From Cyclobacterium sp. SYSU L10401 (GTDB taxonomy: Bacteria > Bacteroidota > Bacteroidia > Cytophagales > Cyclobacteriaceae), in contig NZ_WOFO01000014.1 of the NCBI RefSeq assembly GCF_010993705.1, positions 27,777-91,776 of the forward strand: a stretch of 64,000 nucleotides of DNA, given 5' to 3'. Made by a program: the position numbers and the translations under genes. The notes under the pieces are model-generated. The model had not been told where the DNA came from and made no database searches. It saw nothing but the letters and a program-made list of their open reading frames with translations. Below are positions 8,633 to 18,172 of this stretch, one piece after another (within the stretch, counting starts at the first letter, position 1; each line of letters opens with the position of its first letter).

Positions 8633-9592
8633 TTATTGGTTTTGCTTTTTGGACAGCCAGGCCACTTTCTGTACCGGCTCATGGTCCTGCCCTAAAATGT
8701 CCCGGTAAAGTGCTGGTCTCCGTGCATTTTTGTACCGGTGCCCACCAGCCTGTTGCAGCTTTTCGGGACTTAGCGTAGCCAGGGCAACATCATCATCCAG
8801 TTTTCGGCATTCTGCCACGATGTCTCCAAAAGGATCAATAATCATCGAACATCCATTTTTCAACTGGTCATCATCCATTCCAATCGGGTTGGAAAAAACA
8901 GCATAAATGGCATTGTCATAAGCCCTTGCGGGGAGCCATTTCATCAACCATTGCCGGCCCTTCATTCCATCAAACTCTATCCTTAGGGAGGTAGGGTCTT
9001 TGTGTCTGTTTTCCCAAAGCCGGGGATCCACAAATCCTGCCCCTGGCCGGGAAGAGGGGGTACACATGGTTACGTGTGGCATAAATAGTACATCTGCACC
9101 CAAAAGACTGGTAGCACGGACATTTTCTATGATATTGTTGTCATAGCAAATCAATATACCGCATTTCCATCCATGAATTTCAAAAACACAATAAGCTGAT
9201 CCCGGGGTAAGGTGAGGATTGATAAAGGGATGAAGCTTATGGTATTTGGTTTTCAATCCCTCCCCATCAACACAGACGTAACATTTATACATGCGACCAT
9301 TCTCATCCTTCTCGAAAAGCCCTGCAAGAATGGTGATTTCATGCCGCCGGGCGATTTGGATGAGCCTTGTTACACTGGGCCCATTGGGGACAAATTCTGC
9401 CAGCTCAAGCATTTGCTCCCTATCCAGCTTACGGGCAAATGTATACCCGGTAATGGAGCATTCATGGAAAGCAATCACCTTCGCTCCCTCACTGGCAGCC
9501 TTTTGGCTCAATCTCTCTATAGTGGCCAGGTTATAGGCTTTATCCCAGCTTTTGTGTTCAAATTGGGCAGTGGCTACGGTCAAATCTTGCAT
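8633..9592 (-). CDS. Nitrilase-superfamily carbon-nitrogen hydrolase
   Basis: 319 residues, cytosolic, one nitrilase domain. The Glu-Lys-Cys triad is complete: Glu44 in HECSITGY, Lys119 in YHKLHPF and Cys149 in LICYDNN. These enzymes hydrolyse amides, nitriles or N-carbamoyl compounds through a thioester on the Cys. The HECSITGYTF variant fits the aliphatic amidase/N-carbamoylputrescine-like branches but does not fix the substrate. The gene starts 18 nt after the GH18 stop, so it is probably co-transcribed. Together with a chitinase-like protein it might handle an amide released from an amino sugar; that is a guess. Confidence 0.9.
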   Translation of the reverse strand: MQDLTVATAQFEHKSWDKAYNLATIERLSQKAASEGAKVIAFHECSITGYTFARKLDREQMLELAEFVPNGPSVTRLIQIARRHEITILAGLFEKDENGRMYKCYVCVDGEGLKTKYHKLHPFINPHLTPGSAYCVFEIHGWKCGILICYDNNIIENVRATSLLGADVLFMPHVTMCTPSSRPGAGFVDPRLWENRHKDPTSLRIEFDGMKGRQWLMKWLPARAYDNAIYAVFSNPIGMDDDQLKNGCSMIIDPFGDIVAECRKLDDDVALATLSPEKLQQAGGHRYKNARRPALYRDILGQDHEPVQKVAWLSKKQNQ

Positions 9593-9610
9593 AAATCGTC
9601 ATTTAAGGGG

Positions 9611-10591
9611 CTACCGGATTTCTTTTTTTATAGCATCCAACAATGAATACTCTCCTGGGCTGTCTGCCTGGATATGCCAAATCATTACTCCTCCCAAACC
9701 TTTTGCCCTGGCTAATGCGGTTTTGCGTCCGATAAGTTCAGGCCCATTGTAATACAAGATACCCCCTTCCTGAAAGACCAGGCTATCCTGCTGGTATGCC
9801 ATGGGGTAATCCTGGATAATCTGCCGGTATCTCAGGCTTCCGGGAGCCCCGGGACCAAAACCATAGCCGTAAAACGGCAAGCCGAGAAGTAACTTTTTCG
9901 CTGGTACCCCCCTTTTTTCCATATAATATTGAATATCCTCTTCCGCATTTTCAAAAGGAGCATGCTGTCCGGGTTTATCCAGGTTCCAGGGACCGGTGGC
10001 ATCATAGGACATGATGTTGATGTGGTCATAAAGTGCTAAAATCTCATCAGGTATACTATCTCCATTCCAGGTGGCCAATGCTGCCGTCATCAATTTCCCG
10101 GAACGCTTTAGTTCTGCAGACAAAGCTTTTACAAAAGGTCCATAATTTTCATTGATCAGGCTGTTCTCTAAATCTACATCAACTCCATCAAAATCATAGG
10201 CCAGCACCAACTCCAGTATTTTTTCTACCCAGAGGTCTCTGTTTTCTGCTGTCATCAAATCGGCTAAATATTCCGGAGGCGACCCTCCACCAATAGAAAT
10301 AAAAACCCTCACTCCATTTTCTCTGGCAGTTTTCACTACTTGCTCATATGCATTATTGGCGGCGAAATTCCCCTCTCTGTCCGGCTGAATGAAGGCCAGG
10401 TTGATGTCTGTGTAGGCAGACCAATCTACCTCTTCAAGCCCTCCTGCCCAGTCATCCTGGCTGAACAGATAGCCTAAAACCCTTAAATTCGGTTGCTCAA
10501 CCCTAATATCGGGAGGCATATTGGTACAGCCAAAAAACCCAATCAACGGAAGTAATAGGCGAATGAACATGGTCTGGCATTTATTTATCAT
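9611..10591 (-). CDS. GH18 family glycoside hydrolase lipoprotein (chitinase/endo-N-acetylglucosaminidase-like)
   Basis: 326 residues from ATG 10591. The N-terminus is a lipoprotein signal ending in GFFGC, so the protein is probably anchored to a membrane. The TIM-barrel signature DGVDVDLE (DxxDxDxE) is intact, with the final Glu as general acid, and SIGGG marks beta strand 3. GH18 enzymes cut beta-1,4 N-acetylglucosamine linkages by substrate-assisted catalysis. There is no carbohydrate-binding module. A start 10 codons upstream (10621) is also open, but the chosen one places the lipobox in the normal position. Operon with the nitrilase downstream and the endonuclease/phosphatase upstream (gap 55 nt). 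Confidence 0.9.
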   Translation of the reverse strand: MINKCQTMFIRLLLPLIGFFGCTNMPPDIRVEQPNLRVLGYLFSQDDWAGGLEEVDWSAYTDINLAFIQPDREGNFAANNAYEQVVKTARENGVRVFISIGGGSPPEYLADLMTAENRDLWVEKILELVLAYDFDGVDVDLENSLINENYGPFVKALSAELKRSGKLMTAALATWNGDSIPDEILALYDHINIMSYDATGPWNLDKPGQHAPFENAEEDIQYYMEKRGVPAKKLLLGLPFYGYGFGPGAPGSLRYRQIIQDYPMAYQQDSLVFQEGGILYYNGPELIGRKTALARAKGLGGVMIWHIQADSPGEYSLLDAIKKEIR

Positions 10592-10646
10592 ACAATTTAC
10601 TTCCCTTCTTTTAGAAGGCAATGATTTGGGTTGAAATTTTCTGGAA

Positions 10647-11456
10647 TCACCAAACCAGTGTCGCCAGCACGGGCAAATGATCGGAAGCGTAGGTTTCGCT
10701 GATCACCCGGTGTTCCTTTACCTGAAATTTATTATCTGGTCTGTAATAAATAAAATCTATGGTCCTATTGGGATCCACAACCGGTATGGTGGGAGGGCAA
10801 TTCTCCCTACAGGTTCTTTCAAAATGACTATCCAATTCATCGATGGCGTCAGAGCCAATCAGGGCATTGAAATCTCCTGCCATGATCACCGGTAAAGGCT
10901 CATCCTTCAAATAAGATGTAATGTCCTTTGCCTGATTGGTTGCATTGGTGCTGCTACTGAAATCCAGGTGGGTGGAGGCAAATTTTATTTTCTCTCCATC
11001 TGGCAAGGTAACCTGCACCAGCAACAAGGTTCTTGGTTCGGTCCCCTCCGCTGAGCTCAGTTGTAAAGCAAGCTTATTCTCAATGGGGAACCGCGATAAA
11101 ATGGCATTGCCATATTCTCCTCCCTGGTAGGGAATGGATTTTTCAAAGTAAAAATGCATTCCTGTCAGGTCCGCTAATGCCTTTGCCTGGTGCAGCCCGG
11201 GTCCTGACCGTTCGGTATGAACATCCACCTCTTGCAGGGCTACCAAATCAGCTCCGCTCTCGATAATCACCTGAGCAATGGCCGGTAGGTCTATTGAGTC
11301 TGGTATTGACGGGGGATTGGCATGATGAATGTTATATGCCAACACTTTCAACTCATTTTGGGTGTATGCAACCTGAGGGGCCATCATGCCAAAGAGAAAG
11401 CCCGCTGAAAACAGAAAACGGAGAAAAAAAGAAAAGATAAATTGGAAAACTTTCAT
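10647..11456 (-). CDS. Secreted endonuclease/exonuclease/phosphatase (EEP) family protein
   Basis: 269 residues with a signal peptide (1-33, hydrophobic LFSAGFLFGMMAP). EEP fold markers are LAYNIHH near the N-terminus, LQEVD (metal-binding Glu), the THLDFSS stretch, AGDFNA (Asp/Asn pair) and a C-terminal SDHLPV with the catalytic Asp-His. Substrates in this superfamily range from DNA to phosphoinositides and sphingomyelin, so only phosphodiester or phosphomonoester hydrolysis can be claimed. It is first in the likely operon with GH18, nitrilase and NUDIX. A TAnnTTTG element lies 31 nt upstream of its start. Confidence 0.88.
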   Translation of the reverse strand: MKVFQFIFSFFLRFLFSAGFLFGMMAPQVAYTQNELKVLAYNIHHANPPSIPDSIDLPAIAQVIIESGADLVALQEVDVHTERSGPGLHQAKALADLTGMHFYFEKSIPYQGGEYGNAILSRFPIENKLALQLSSAEGTEPRTLLLVQVTLPDGEKIKFASTHLDFSSSTNATNQAKDITSYLKDEPLPVIMAGDFNALIGSDAIDELDSHFERTCRENCPPTIPVVDPNRTIDFIYYRPDNKFQVKEHRVISETYASDHLPVLATLVW

Positions 11457-11486
11457 TTGGAAAACAGGATTAGATTATTGGTTTGT

Positions 11487-11494
11487 CAAAGGTA
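11487..11494 (-). promoter_or_regulatory. -7 element TACCTTTG for the EEP/GH18/nitrilase/NUDIX operon
   Basis: Minus-strand TACCTTTG, 31 nt upstream of the ATG at 11456. The rest of the 353-nt divergent gap (11457-11809) to the hybrid kinase is AT-rich; I found no gene in it and no confident plus-strand promoter. Confidence 0.5.
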
Positions 11495-11809
11495 TTAAAT
11501 CGGTACGAAAAAGTAGATTTACTTATGGCGCTTATCTGCCTTTTAAAAAAATTAAAAGTTGATAGCCGCCTGCAAAATTCAAACCCATCCAACCCTTGCC
11601 AGGTTATTTTATTTCTTTTCATTGCAAAGTAATGGAAAGTTAACCTGTTTTTTCAACTCTAAAATAGTGAATTTTAAATGTTATTTTTTGATTTTTACAC
11701 CTTACAATAGCTTATTTTAAGGAATCCTTTGTAAAATTACATGACTATTTTTAGGATATGCTCCTATTTTTATTTAAAATCAACTTTAATTCACAGTTAT
11801 AAGCTTAAC

Positions 11810-14800
11810 ATGAACAGCAATGCTGCCCCTACTCCGGAAAATGAGACTGAAAGGTTGGAAGCTCTATTTGCTACCCAACTCCTGGATTCCCTACCGGAAT
11901 CTTCATTTGATAGATTAACAGAGCTGGCTGCAGAAATCTGCCAAACCCCCATTGCGTTGGTCACATTTTTAGACCAGGACCGGCAATGGTTTAAATCCAA
12001 AGTAGGTTTAGATCTTTATGAAACCAAAAGATCAGATTCCTTTTGCCAGTTCACCATTCTGCAGGATGATAAGTTTGAGGTGGAAGATGCCTCAAAAGAC
12101 GTAAGGTTTGCAAAAAACCCCTACGTAGACGGAGAGGGGAAAATCAGATTTTATGCCGGCTACCCGATTAAATCCGAAACAGGAATGAACCTGGGCACCT
12201 TATGTGTATTGGACAATAAGCCAAGAACACTGACTACCAAACAGGCAAATGCCCTGAAAACCCTTTCCAGGGAAGTGGAGACGTTGGTACAATTACAGCT
12301 AGAGCGATTAAAACTACAGAAACTGAATCGGAAACTGGAAAAGGTGCTGACCCACTTAGGTGACCTGGTCTTATTGATCGATAAAAATTTTGTGATCCGT
12401 GAATATTTTTCCGCCCGAAAAGACCTTTTTTTCTTTACTTCTGAAGAATTTTTAAATAAAAAAATCAGCGATACCGGATTACCTGCAGACCATGTAGGGC
12501 TTTTTGAAAGCCTGTTTGCGGAAGTTTTTGGTACGGGGGAAAAACTTTACAAAGAATACCCTTTGGAGATTCGTGGAAAAATAGAATGGTTTGCTTTCAC
12601 CTGCGAACCCATCTCCAAAGACCGTAAAGAGCTGATTTGCATCATCAATCATATCAGTCCCAAAAAGAAGCAGGAATTAAAAATAAAGGATCAGGAAAAG
12701 GAATTCAAAGAGTTTTTTGAGCAGGCACAGGGCATGATGTTAAAGCATGATTTAGAAGGGAAAATCATGCAGATCAACCGGGCCGGGGCGGCCATGCTTG
12801 GGTATGCTACCGAAGAAATACTGGGTTTAAACATGAAAAACCTAGCTGAGAAACCGGAATTGTTTGAGCAATATTTGGCAGAAATCCTTCAGAAAAAAAG
12901 CTTCAATGGCAAAGGCAGATTGGTATCAAAGGAAGGAGTAACGGTAACTATACATTTTAACAATGTGCTTTTTGAATCCCACCTGGGGGAGGCCTATATT
13001 TTAGGAAATGGCCTGGATATGTCGGCCTACATCCGGGTACATGATGAGTTGGCAGCCGCCGCTACAAATATCTCCGAGGAAAGAGCATTACTGCGCACCA
13101 TTATCGATAATATTCCCACCAATATCTATGTAAAAAACACGCGTTTTGAAAAAACTTTGGTAAATAAGGCAGAGTTGGATTATCTGGGATTCAGGGATGA
13201 AAAACAAGTTTTAGGCTTGACCGATGAGGAGCTCTTTAACACGGATACAGCCAGGGAAGCCAGGGAAGAGGACGAATCGGTGATGTTTGATGAGCATATC
13301 ATCCTCAATAAGGAAGTGATACAGGAGCAAAAAAACGGAAAAAAGAGATATTGCCTGATATCAAAAATACCCTTAAAAGACGATTCTGGTAGAATAACCG
13401 GAATGGTTGGCCTTACCCACGATATCAGCGAAAGAAAGAAGGCAGAAATCGCTTTACTGGAAAAAAGCAGGAGGTTGGATGCCATCATCAGGGGTACCCA
13501 TGCCGGCACCTGGGAATGGAACATCAAAACCGATGAGATCATTATTAATGACAGGTATGCAGGAATGCTCGGTTACACCATTGATGAGCTGTTACAATTC
13601 ACTTCCAGCCAGTGGAATGACCTGTGCCACCCGGACGATTTCATTCACCGGGAACACCTGCTGCAAAAACATTTCGATAAAAAAACAGACCATTACCAAA
13701 GCGAAATCCGCCTTCGTCACAAAGACGGTCATTGGGTTTGGATTCTGGACAGAGGCAAGGTTTTTACCTGGGACACCAAAACCGGAAAGCCTGCCTTGAT
13801 GTATGGAACACATCAGGATGTCAGTTCCAGAAAAGAAATAGAAAACCAGCTCAAAGAGGCAAAAGAAAGTGCCGAAAATGCAAACAAAGCCAAATCTGAA
13901 TTCCTGGCAAACATGAGCCACGAAATACGCACGCCTTTGAATGGGGTAATAGGATTCACAGATTTACTGATGAAAACACCACTTTCTGACACCCAATTGC
14001 AATACATGAGTACCGTTTATCAATCGGCACATTCGCTTTTGGATCTGATCAATGATATACTGGATTTTTCGAAAATAGAAGCCGGTAAGATGGACCTCTC
14101 TGTAGAACGAGCCGATATTTACGAATTGGGTACTCAGGTGGCAGATATCACCAAATATCAGGCCCACTCCAAAGGCCTGGAACTGCTGGTTAATCTTTCT
14201 CCCGGGCTGCCCCATATCATTTATGCGGATGATGTTCGTCTCAGACAGATATTGGTCAATTTGCTGACCAATGCCATAAAGTTTACCGAAAAAGGAGAGG
14301 TAGAATTCAAGGTGGAAATGATGGACAAAACCATCAGGGAAGGTGTTCCTAGCCTCTTTAGATTTTCTGTCAGAGATACAGGCATCGGAATTCCTTACGA
14401 AAAACAAAAGAAAATATTTGAGGCCTTCTCTCAGGAAGATGCCAGTACCACAAGAAAATTTGGAGGCACAGGACTGGGACTGACCATATCAAATAAGCTA
14501 TTGGAATTAATGGGCAGTCAATTGCAAATTGAAAGCGAACCCCAAAAAGGAAGCCTTTTCTATTTTGAAATTCATCTCCTGGCAGAAAGGGGAGAAGAAG
14601 AACAGTGGCCGGAAAATCACCATATAAAAAAGGTGCTGGTGGTGGATGACAATGACACAAATCGGAACCTGGTTCAGGAAATCATGGAATCCAGAAACAT
14701 CTCCTGCTACCAGGCTCCCAATGGAATGGCAGCATTGGCCTTAATGGAAAAGAAAAATGACATCGACCTGGTGTTTATGGATTTGCGCATGCCATTCCTG

Positions 14801-15823
14801 GACGGTCTCGAAACTACTGAGAAAATCAGAAACTTTAAGCAACCGAAACTGGCCGGAGTCCCGGTAGTTTTACTCAGCAGTTCCAATGATGACGCATTGG
14901 ACAGAGGCAAAATGGATACATTAAAAATCCATCATCGCATCATTAAGCCGATAAAAATCCGGCAATTAGCACAGGTACTTACTAAAATCAACGAGCCCTC
15001 CGCAGCAGAAGAGCTGGAAAGGGAAGAACATAGTATAGCCCAACAAAACATCCTGGCCAACAAAAAATATGTAGTACTGATTGCGGAAGACAATCCCATC
15101 AATATGAAATTATCCAAGATCATTTTATCCAAAATCAGTCCTACTATTCAAATCGTAGAAGCGGACAACGGTCTAAAGGCCTACGAATATATCCTCCGGC
15201 AAAAGCCGGATTTGGTCTTGATGGATGTGCAAATGCCCATCATGAATGGATACGAAACAGCAAAAGCCATCCGATCGGTCAAAAATGGCCAGGATCTTCC
15301 TATCATTGCCCTGACTGCCGGTACGGTAAAAGGAGAAAAGGAACGTTGCCTGGAAGCAGGAATGGATGATTACATGAGTAAACCCCTGATACAAGACAGC
15401 CTGACAAAAATGATTGTCAAATGGCTGCTTCCGGGGCAGCCTGCCGCCAATGCTGAGGGGCAAATGGAAGGGTCCCAGGACTTCAGAAACAAACATTTTG
15501 ATAAAATTCATCTGCTGAGCTTATTTGATGGAGACAGGGCTATTGGAAGGGAATTGCTCAAAATTGCCCGCACCACATTGGAGGAAAGTAGCGATAAGCT
15601 CAGGGAAGCACTAAAAAATAAGGATGAAAAAATCCTGCTGGAAGTGGGCCATAAACTGAAAGGTTCAGCTGCAACTGCAGGTTTTTTCAGGCTATTGCCA
15701 TTAACAGATCAGTTGGAAAAAAAAGCTGATGCTGATAATCCTCAGGGTCTTATCAACCTTGGGATTCTAGTACAGAAAGAACTTACCTATTTACTGGAGC
15801 ATTTTGATGAATTCAAATTATAA
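11810..15823 (+). CDS. GAF/PAS hybrid sensor histidine kinase with two receiver domains and HPt
   Basis: 1337 residues from ATG 11810; the upstream in-frame ATG at 11741 would add a poor leader, whereas MNSNAAPTPENE opens directly into the GAF domain. Order: GAF (about 20-165, LCVLDN), PAS (180-290), PAS (295-410), PAS_4 (425-545), PAS_3 (555-680, GHWVWI), HisKA with SHEIRTPLN (His about 702), HATPase_c (NLLTNAIKF, DTGIGIP, GTGLGLTI), receiver 1 (VVDDN, MDLRMP, Asp about 989), receiver 2 (AEDN, MDVQMP, Asp about 1138; SKPL) and HPt (GHKLKGSA, His about 1281). No membrane helix, so it is cytosolic. It has all the parts of an internal phosphorelay; the output partner is not adjacent. Receiver 1 keeps SSS in place of the usual T-A. 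Confidence 0.93.
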   Translation: MNSNAAPTPENETERLEALFATQLLDSLPESSFDRLTELAAEICQTPIALVTFLDQDRQWFKSKVGLDLYETKRSDSFCQFTILQDDKFEVEDASKDVRFAKNPYVDGEGKIRFYAGYPIKSETGMNLGTLCVLDNKPRTLTTKQANALKTLSREVETLVQLQLERLKLQKLNRKLEKVLTHLGDLVLLIDKNFVIREYFSARKDLFFFTSEEFLNKKISDTGLPADHVGLFESLFAEVFGTGEKLYKEYPLEIRGKIEWFAFTCEPISKDRKELICIINHISPKKKQELKIKDQEKEFKEFFEQAQGMMLKHDLEGKIMQINRAGAAMLGYATEEILGLNMKNLAEKPELFEQYLAEILQKKSFNGKGRLVSKEGVTVTIHFNNVLFESHLGEAYILGNGLDMSAYIRVHDELAAAATNISEERALLRTIIDNIPTNIYVKNTRFEKTLVNKAELDYLGFRDEKQVLGLTDEELFNTDTAREAREEDESVMFDEHIILNKEVIQEQKNGKKRYCLISKIPLKDDSGRITGMVGLTHDISERKKAEIALLEKSRRLDAIIRGTHAGTWEWNIKTDEIIINDRYAGMLGYTIDELLQFTSSQWNDLCHPDDFIHREHLLQKHFDKKTDHYQSEIRLRHKDGHWVWILDRGKVFTWDTKTGKPALMYGTHQDVSSRKEIENQLKEAKESAENANKAKSEFLANMSHEIRTPLNGVIGFTDLLMKTPLSDTQLQYMSTVYQSAHSLLDLINDILDFSKIEAGKMDLSVERADIYELGTQVADITKYQAHSKGLELLVNLSPGLPHIIYADDVRLRQILVNLLTNAIKFTEKGEVEFKVEMMDKTIREGVPSLFRFSVRDTGIGIPYEKQKKIFEAFSQEDASTTRKFGGTGLGLTISNKLLELMGSQLQIESEPQKGSLFYFEIHLLAERGEEEQWPENHHIKKVLVVDDNDTNRNLVQEIMESRNISCYQAPNGMAALALMEKKNDIDLVFMDLRMPFLDGLETTEKIRNFKQPKLAGVPVVLLSSSNDDALDRGKMDTLKIHHRIIKPIKIRQLAQVLTKINEPSAAEELEREEHSIAQQNILANKKYVVLIAEDNPINMKLSKIILSKISPTIQIVEADNGLKAYEYILRQKPDLVLMDVQMPIMNGYETAKAIRSVKNGQDLPIIALTAGTVKGEKERCLEAGMDDYMSKPLIQDSLTKMIVKWLLPGQPAANAEGQMEGSQDFRNKHFDKIHLLSLFDGDRAIGRELLKIARTTLEESSDKLREALKNKDEKILLEVGHKLKGSAATAGFFRLLPLTDQLEKKADADNPQGLINLGILVQKELTYLLEHFDEFKL

Positions 15824-15899
15824 AGTGAAACTGTGGGCCTGAGTGGAATCTTCCTTAAATGGATCGGCTCTGAGAGAAAAGAGAACCGCCATTTTTTAT

Positions 15900-15907
15900 T
15901 ACCTTTG
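15900..15907 (+). promoter_or_regulatory. -7 element TACCTTTG upstream of prs
   Basis: Plus-strand TACCTTTG lies 40 nt upstream of the prs ATG, an exact TAnnTTTG match that would give a leader of about 34 nt for prs-rplY. No clear -33 TTG is present. Confidence 0.5.
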
Positions 15908-15947
15908 GTGTTCCTAAAAAACAAACCACCAAAAAACAAATCCAACC

Positions 15948-16877
15948 ATGCCCGAGACCAAAATTTTCTCAGGTTCAAATACTCCCTATTTGGCTGAAAG
16001 TATTGCCAAAGCCTACGGCCAAACCCTGGGCAACCTGACCCTTGCGAAGTTTAGTGATGGAGAAATGTCTCCCAGCTATAATGAATCTATCAGGGGTTGT
16101 AACGTATTCCTGATTCAGTCCACCAATCCTTCCGCCGACAACCTGCTGGAATTGTGTCTGATGATTGATGCAGCCAAAAGGGCAAGTGCCTACAAGGTAT
16201 GCGCGGTAATTCCTTATTTTGGATATGCCCGGCAAGACCGAAAGGACCGGCCAAGGGTAAGTATTGCAGCTAAACTGATTGCCAACATGCTCACTTCAGC
16301 CGGAGCAGACAGGATCATGACCTGCGATTTGCATGCTGGGCAGATACAAGGATTTTTTGACATTCCTTTGGATCATTTAAACGGTTCTGCTATATTTGTG
16401 CCCTATTTGAAAAACCTGGATTTAGGTAACCTGATATTTGCTTCTCCCGATGTAGGAGGAGTGGGAAGAACCAGGGCTTATGCCAAGCATTTCGAAGTGG
16501 ACATGGTCGTCTGTGACAAGCATAGAAAAAGGGCCAATGAAGTGGCATCCATGCAAGTGATCGGCGATGTAGAAGGAAAAGATGTGGTTTTGATTGATGA
16601 CCTGGTGGACACGGCCGGTACCATGTGCAAAGCTGCTCATATCTTATTAGACAAAGGTGCCAATTCGGTAAGGGCCATAGCCACTCACGGAGTACTATCC
16701 GGGAAGGCTTACGATAACATTGAAAATTCGCTTTTATCAGAACTGGTCATTACCGATACCATTCCGGCGAGGCAGGAATCTTCAAAGATCAAAGTACTCA
16801 CAGTAGCAGATTTATTTGCCAAAGCCATTCATGCTGTCACAGGAAATACCTCTGTCAGTTCATTATTCATTCAGTAA
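15948..16877 (+). CDS. prs: Ribose-phosphate pyrophosphokinase (PRPP synthetase)
   Basis: 309 residues, full length for class I PRPP synthetase, which makes PRPP from ribose 5-phosphate and ATP for nucleotide, His and Trp synthesis. Hallmarks are the N-terminal FSGSN, the flexible ATP-site loop YARQDRK, metal-binding CDLHAGQIQGFF, and the PRPP loop VLIDDLVDTAGT. The next gene (rplY) follows after 24 nt, an arrangement known in many Bacteroidota and other bacteria. It is one of the best-supported housekeeping calls in the window. Confidence 0.97.
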   Translation: MPETKIFSGSNTPYLAESIAKAYGQTLGNLTLAKFSDGEMSPSYNESIRGCNVFLIQSTNPSADNLLELCLMIDAAKRASAYKVCAVIPYFGYARQDRKDRPRVSIAAKLIANMLTSAGADRIMTCDLHAGQIQGFFDIPLDHLNGSAIFVPYLKNLDLGNLIFASPDVGGVGRTRAYAKHFEVDMVVCDKHRKRANEVASMQVIGDVEGKDVVLIDDLVDTAGTMCKAAHILLDKGANSVRAIATHGVLSGKAYDNIENSLLSELVITDTIPARQESSKIKVLTVADLFAKAIHAVTGNTSVSSLFIQ

Positions 16878-16901
16878 TTTTAATTTTAACCAAATATATT
16901 T

Positions 16902-17492
16902 ATGAAATCAATTGAGATTATAGGGTTTAAAAGAGCAAATCTCGACAGAAAATCCCTGGATGTACTTCGGGAAGAAGGAAATGTCCCCTGTGTAGTTTAC
17001 GGTCCCGGTATCAAAGAGCAGATTCATTTCCATTCGCCTGCAATTTTATTCAGAGATTTGATATATACCCCGGAAGTACATATGGTAGACCTCAATATTG
17101 AGGGCACCAAAGTAAAAGCCATTCTCAGAGAGGCACAGTTCCATCCGGTAAGTGAGGTATTGCTCCATGCTGATTTTTTGGCGTTTAGTGATGAAAAGGC
17201 CATCAAAATGGAAATCCCTGTAAAGCCATTCGGAAGTTCTCCCGGTATCATCAAAGGTGGTAAATTGGAGATTAAGACCAGGACGCTTCTGGTCAAAGGC
17301 ATGGCAAAGGATCTTCCCGATGAAATACCTGTTGACATCTCTACCCTCGAATTGGGTAAATCTGTGAAAGTCAGTGATTTGAATGTAGAAAATTTTGAAT
17401 TGCTGAATAGCCCCAACGTCACGATTGCTACTGTAGGTATCCCTAGAGCATTGAGAGGCAAAAAAGGTGAAGAGGAAGAAGCTGAAGTTTAA
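16902..17492 (+). CDS. rplY: 50S ribosomal protein L25/general stress protein Ctc
   Basis: 196 residues: an N-terminal L25 5S-rRNA-binding domain (1-90, starting MKSIEIIGFKR with the VYG turn) and a C-terminal Ctc/TL5 beta domain (95-180). The tail is acidic (EEEEAEV), typical of the long form in this phylum. It sits in the central protuberance of the 50S subunit. It is transcribed after prs and ends at a strong terminator. Confidence 0.96.
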   Translation: MKSIEIIGFKRANLDRKSLDVLREEGNVPCVVYGPGIKEQIHFHSPAILFRDLIYTPEVHMVDLNIEGTKVKAILREAQFHPVSEVLLHADFLAFSDEKAIKMEIPVKPFGSSPGIIKGGKLEIKTRTLLVKGMAKDLPDEIPVDISTLELGKSVKVSDLNVENFELLNSPNVTIATVGIPRALRGKKGEEEEAEV

Positions 17493-17521
17493 TCTTTTCC
17501 TATTGATTGAGAAACCATTCC

Positions 17522-17560
17522 AAATCCTGCCCTGTTTTTTCACAGCGCAGGATTTTTTCT
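17522..17560 (+). terminator. Rho-independent terminator after rplY
   Basis: A 9-bp perfect stem, AAATCCTGC (17522-17530) with GCAGGATTT (17547-17555), is followed by a T-rich run to about 17560. It lies 30 nt after the rplY stop. Confidence 0.75.
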
Positions 17561-17608
17561 TGGTAAACCATTAGGTGAGGCAATTGGTAATAAAACTTGA
17601 GATAAGCT

Positions 17609-18169
17609 ATGAAATACCTTATTGCAGGTCTTGGCAATATCGGACCTGAATATGAACTGACACGCCACAATGTAGGCTTTCTGATCCTGGATAGACTGGC
17701 AGACCAGGAAAAAATAAACTGGGAAAGCAACCGCCTCGCATTTACTTCACTTTTTAAGCATAAAGGACGGCAGATTCATTTAATCAAACCGACCACCTAT
17801 ATGAACCTCAGCGGAAAAGCGGTCAATTACTGGATGAAAGAATTGAAAATACCGAAGGAAAATGTTTTGGTGGTGGTTGATGATATTGCCTTGCCTTTTG
17901 GTAAATTACGGATGAAAGCAAAGGGATCTGATGCCGGCCATAATGGGCTTAAAAATATTGCCGAACTTACCGGAGGGCAGGACTATGCCAGGCTTAGGTT
18001 TGGTATAGGAAGTGACTTCTCCGCAGGTCGACAAATTGACTATGTGCTGGGCAGGTGGTCTCAAAAAGAAATGGACCTTCTGCCTGAAGCCATGGATCGG
18101 GCAGCCAGCATGATTGCTGCTTTCTGCACCATTGGACTCGAAAAAACCATGAACCAATACAACCAATAA
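17609..18169 (+). CDS. pth: Peptidyl-tRNA hydrolase
   Basis: 186 residues, normal for bacterial Pth, which cleaves the ester bond of peptidyl-tRNA released from stalled ribosomes. The active-site residues are present: GLGNIGPEY (Asn), TRHNVGF (catalytic His), MNLSG, VVDDIALPFG (Asp) and GHNGLKN (Asn). Start chosen at ATG 17609. It lies in the order prs-rplY-pth often found in bacteria, but separated from rplY by a terminator. The following gene begins 3 nt after its stop. Confidence 0.97.
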   Translation: MKYLIAGLGNIGPEYELTRHNVGFLILDRLADQEKINWESNRLAFTSLFKHKGRQIHLIKPTTYMNLSGKAVNYWMKELKIPKENVLVVVDDIALPFGKLRMKAKGSDAGHNGLKNIAELTGGQDYARLRFGIGSDFSAGRQIDYVLGRWSQKEMDLLPEAMDRAASMIAAFCTIGLEKTMNQYNQ

Positions 18170-18172
18170 AAC

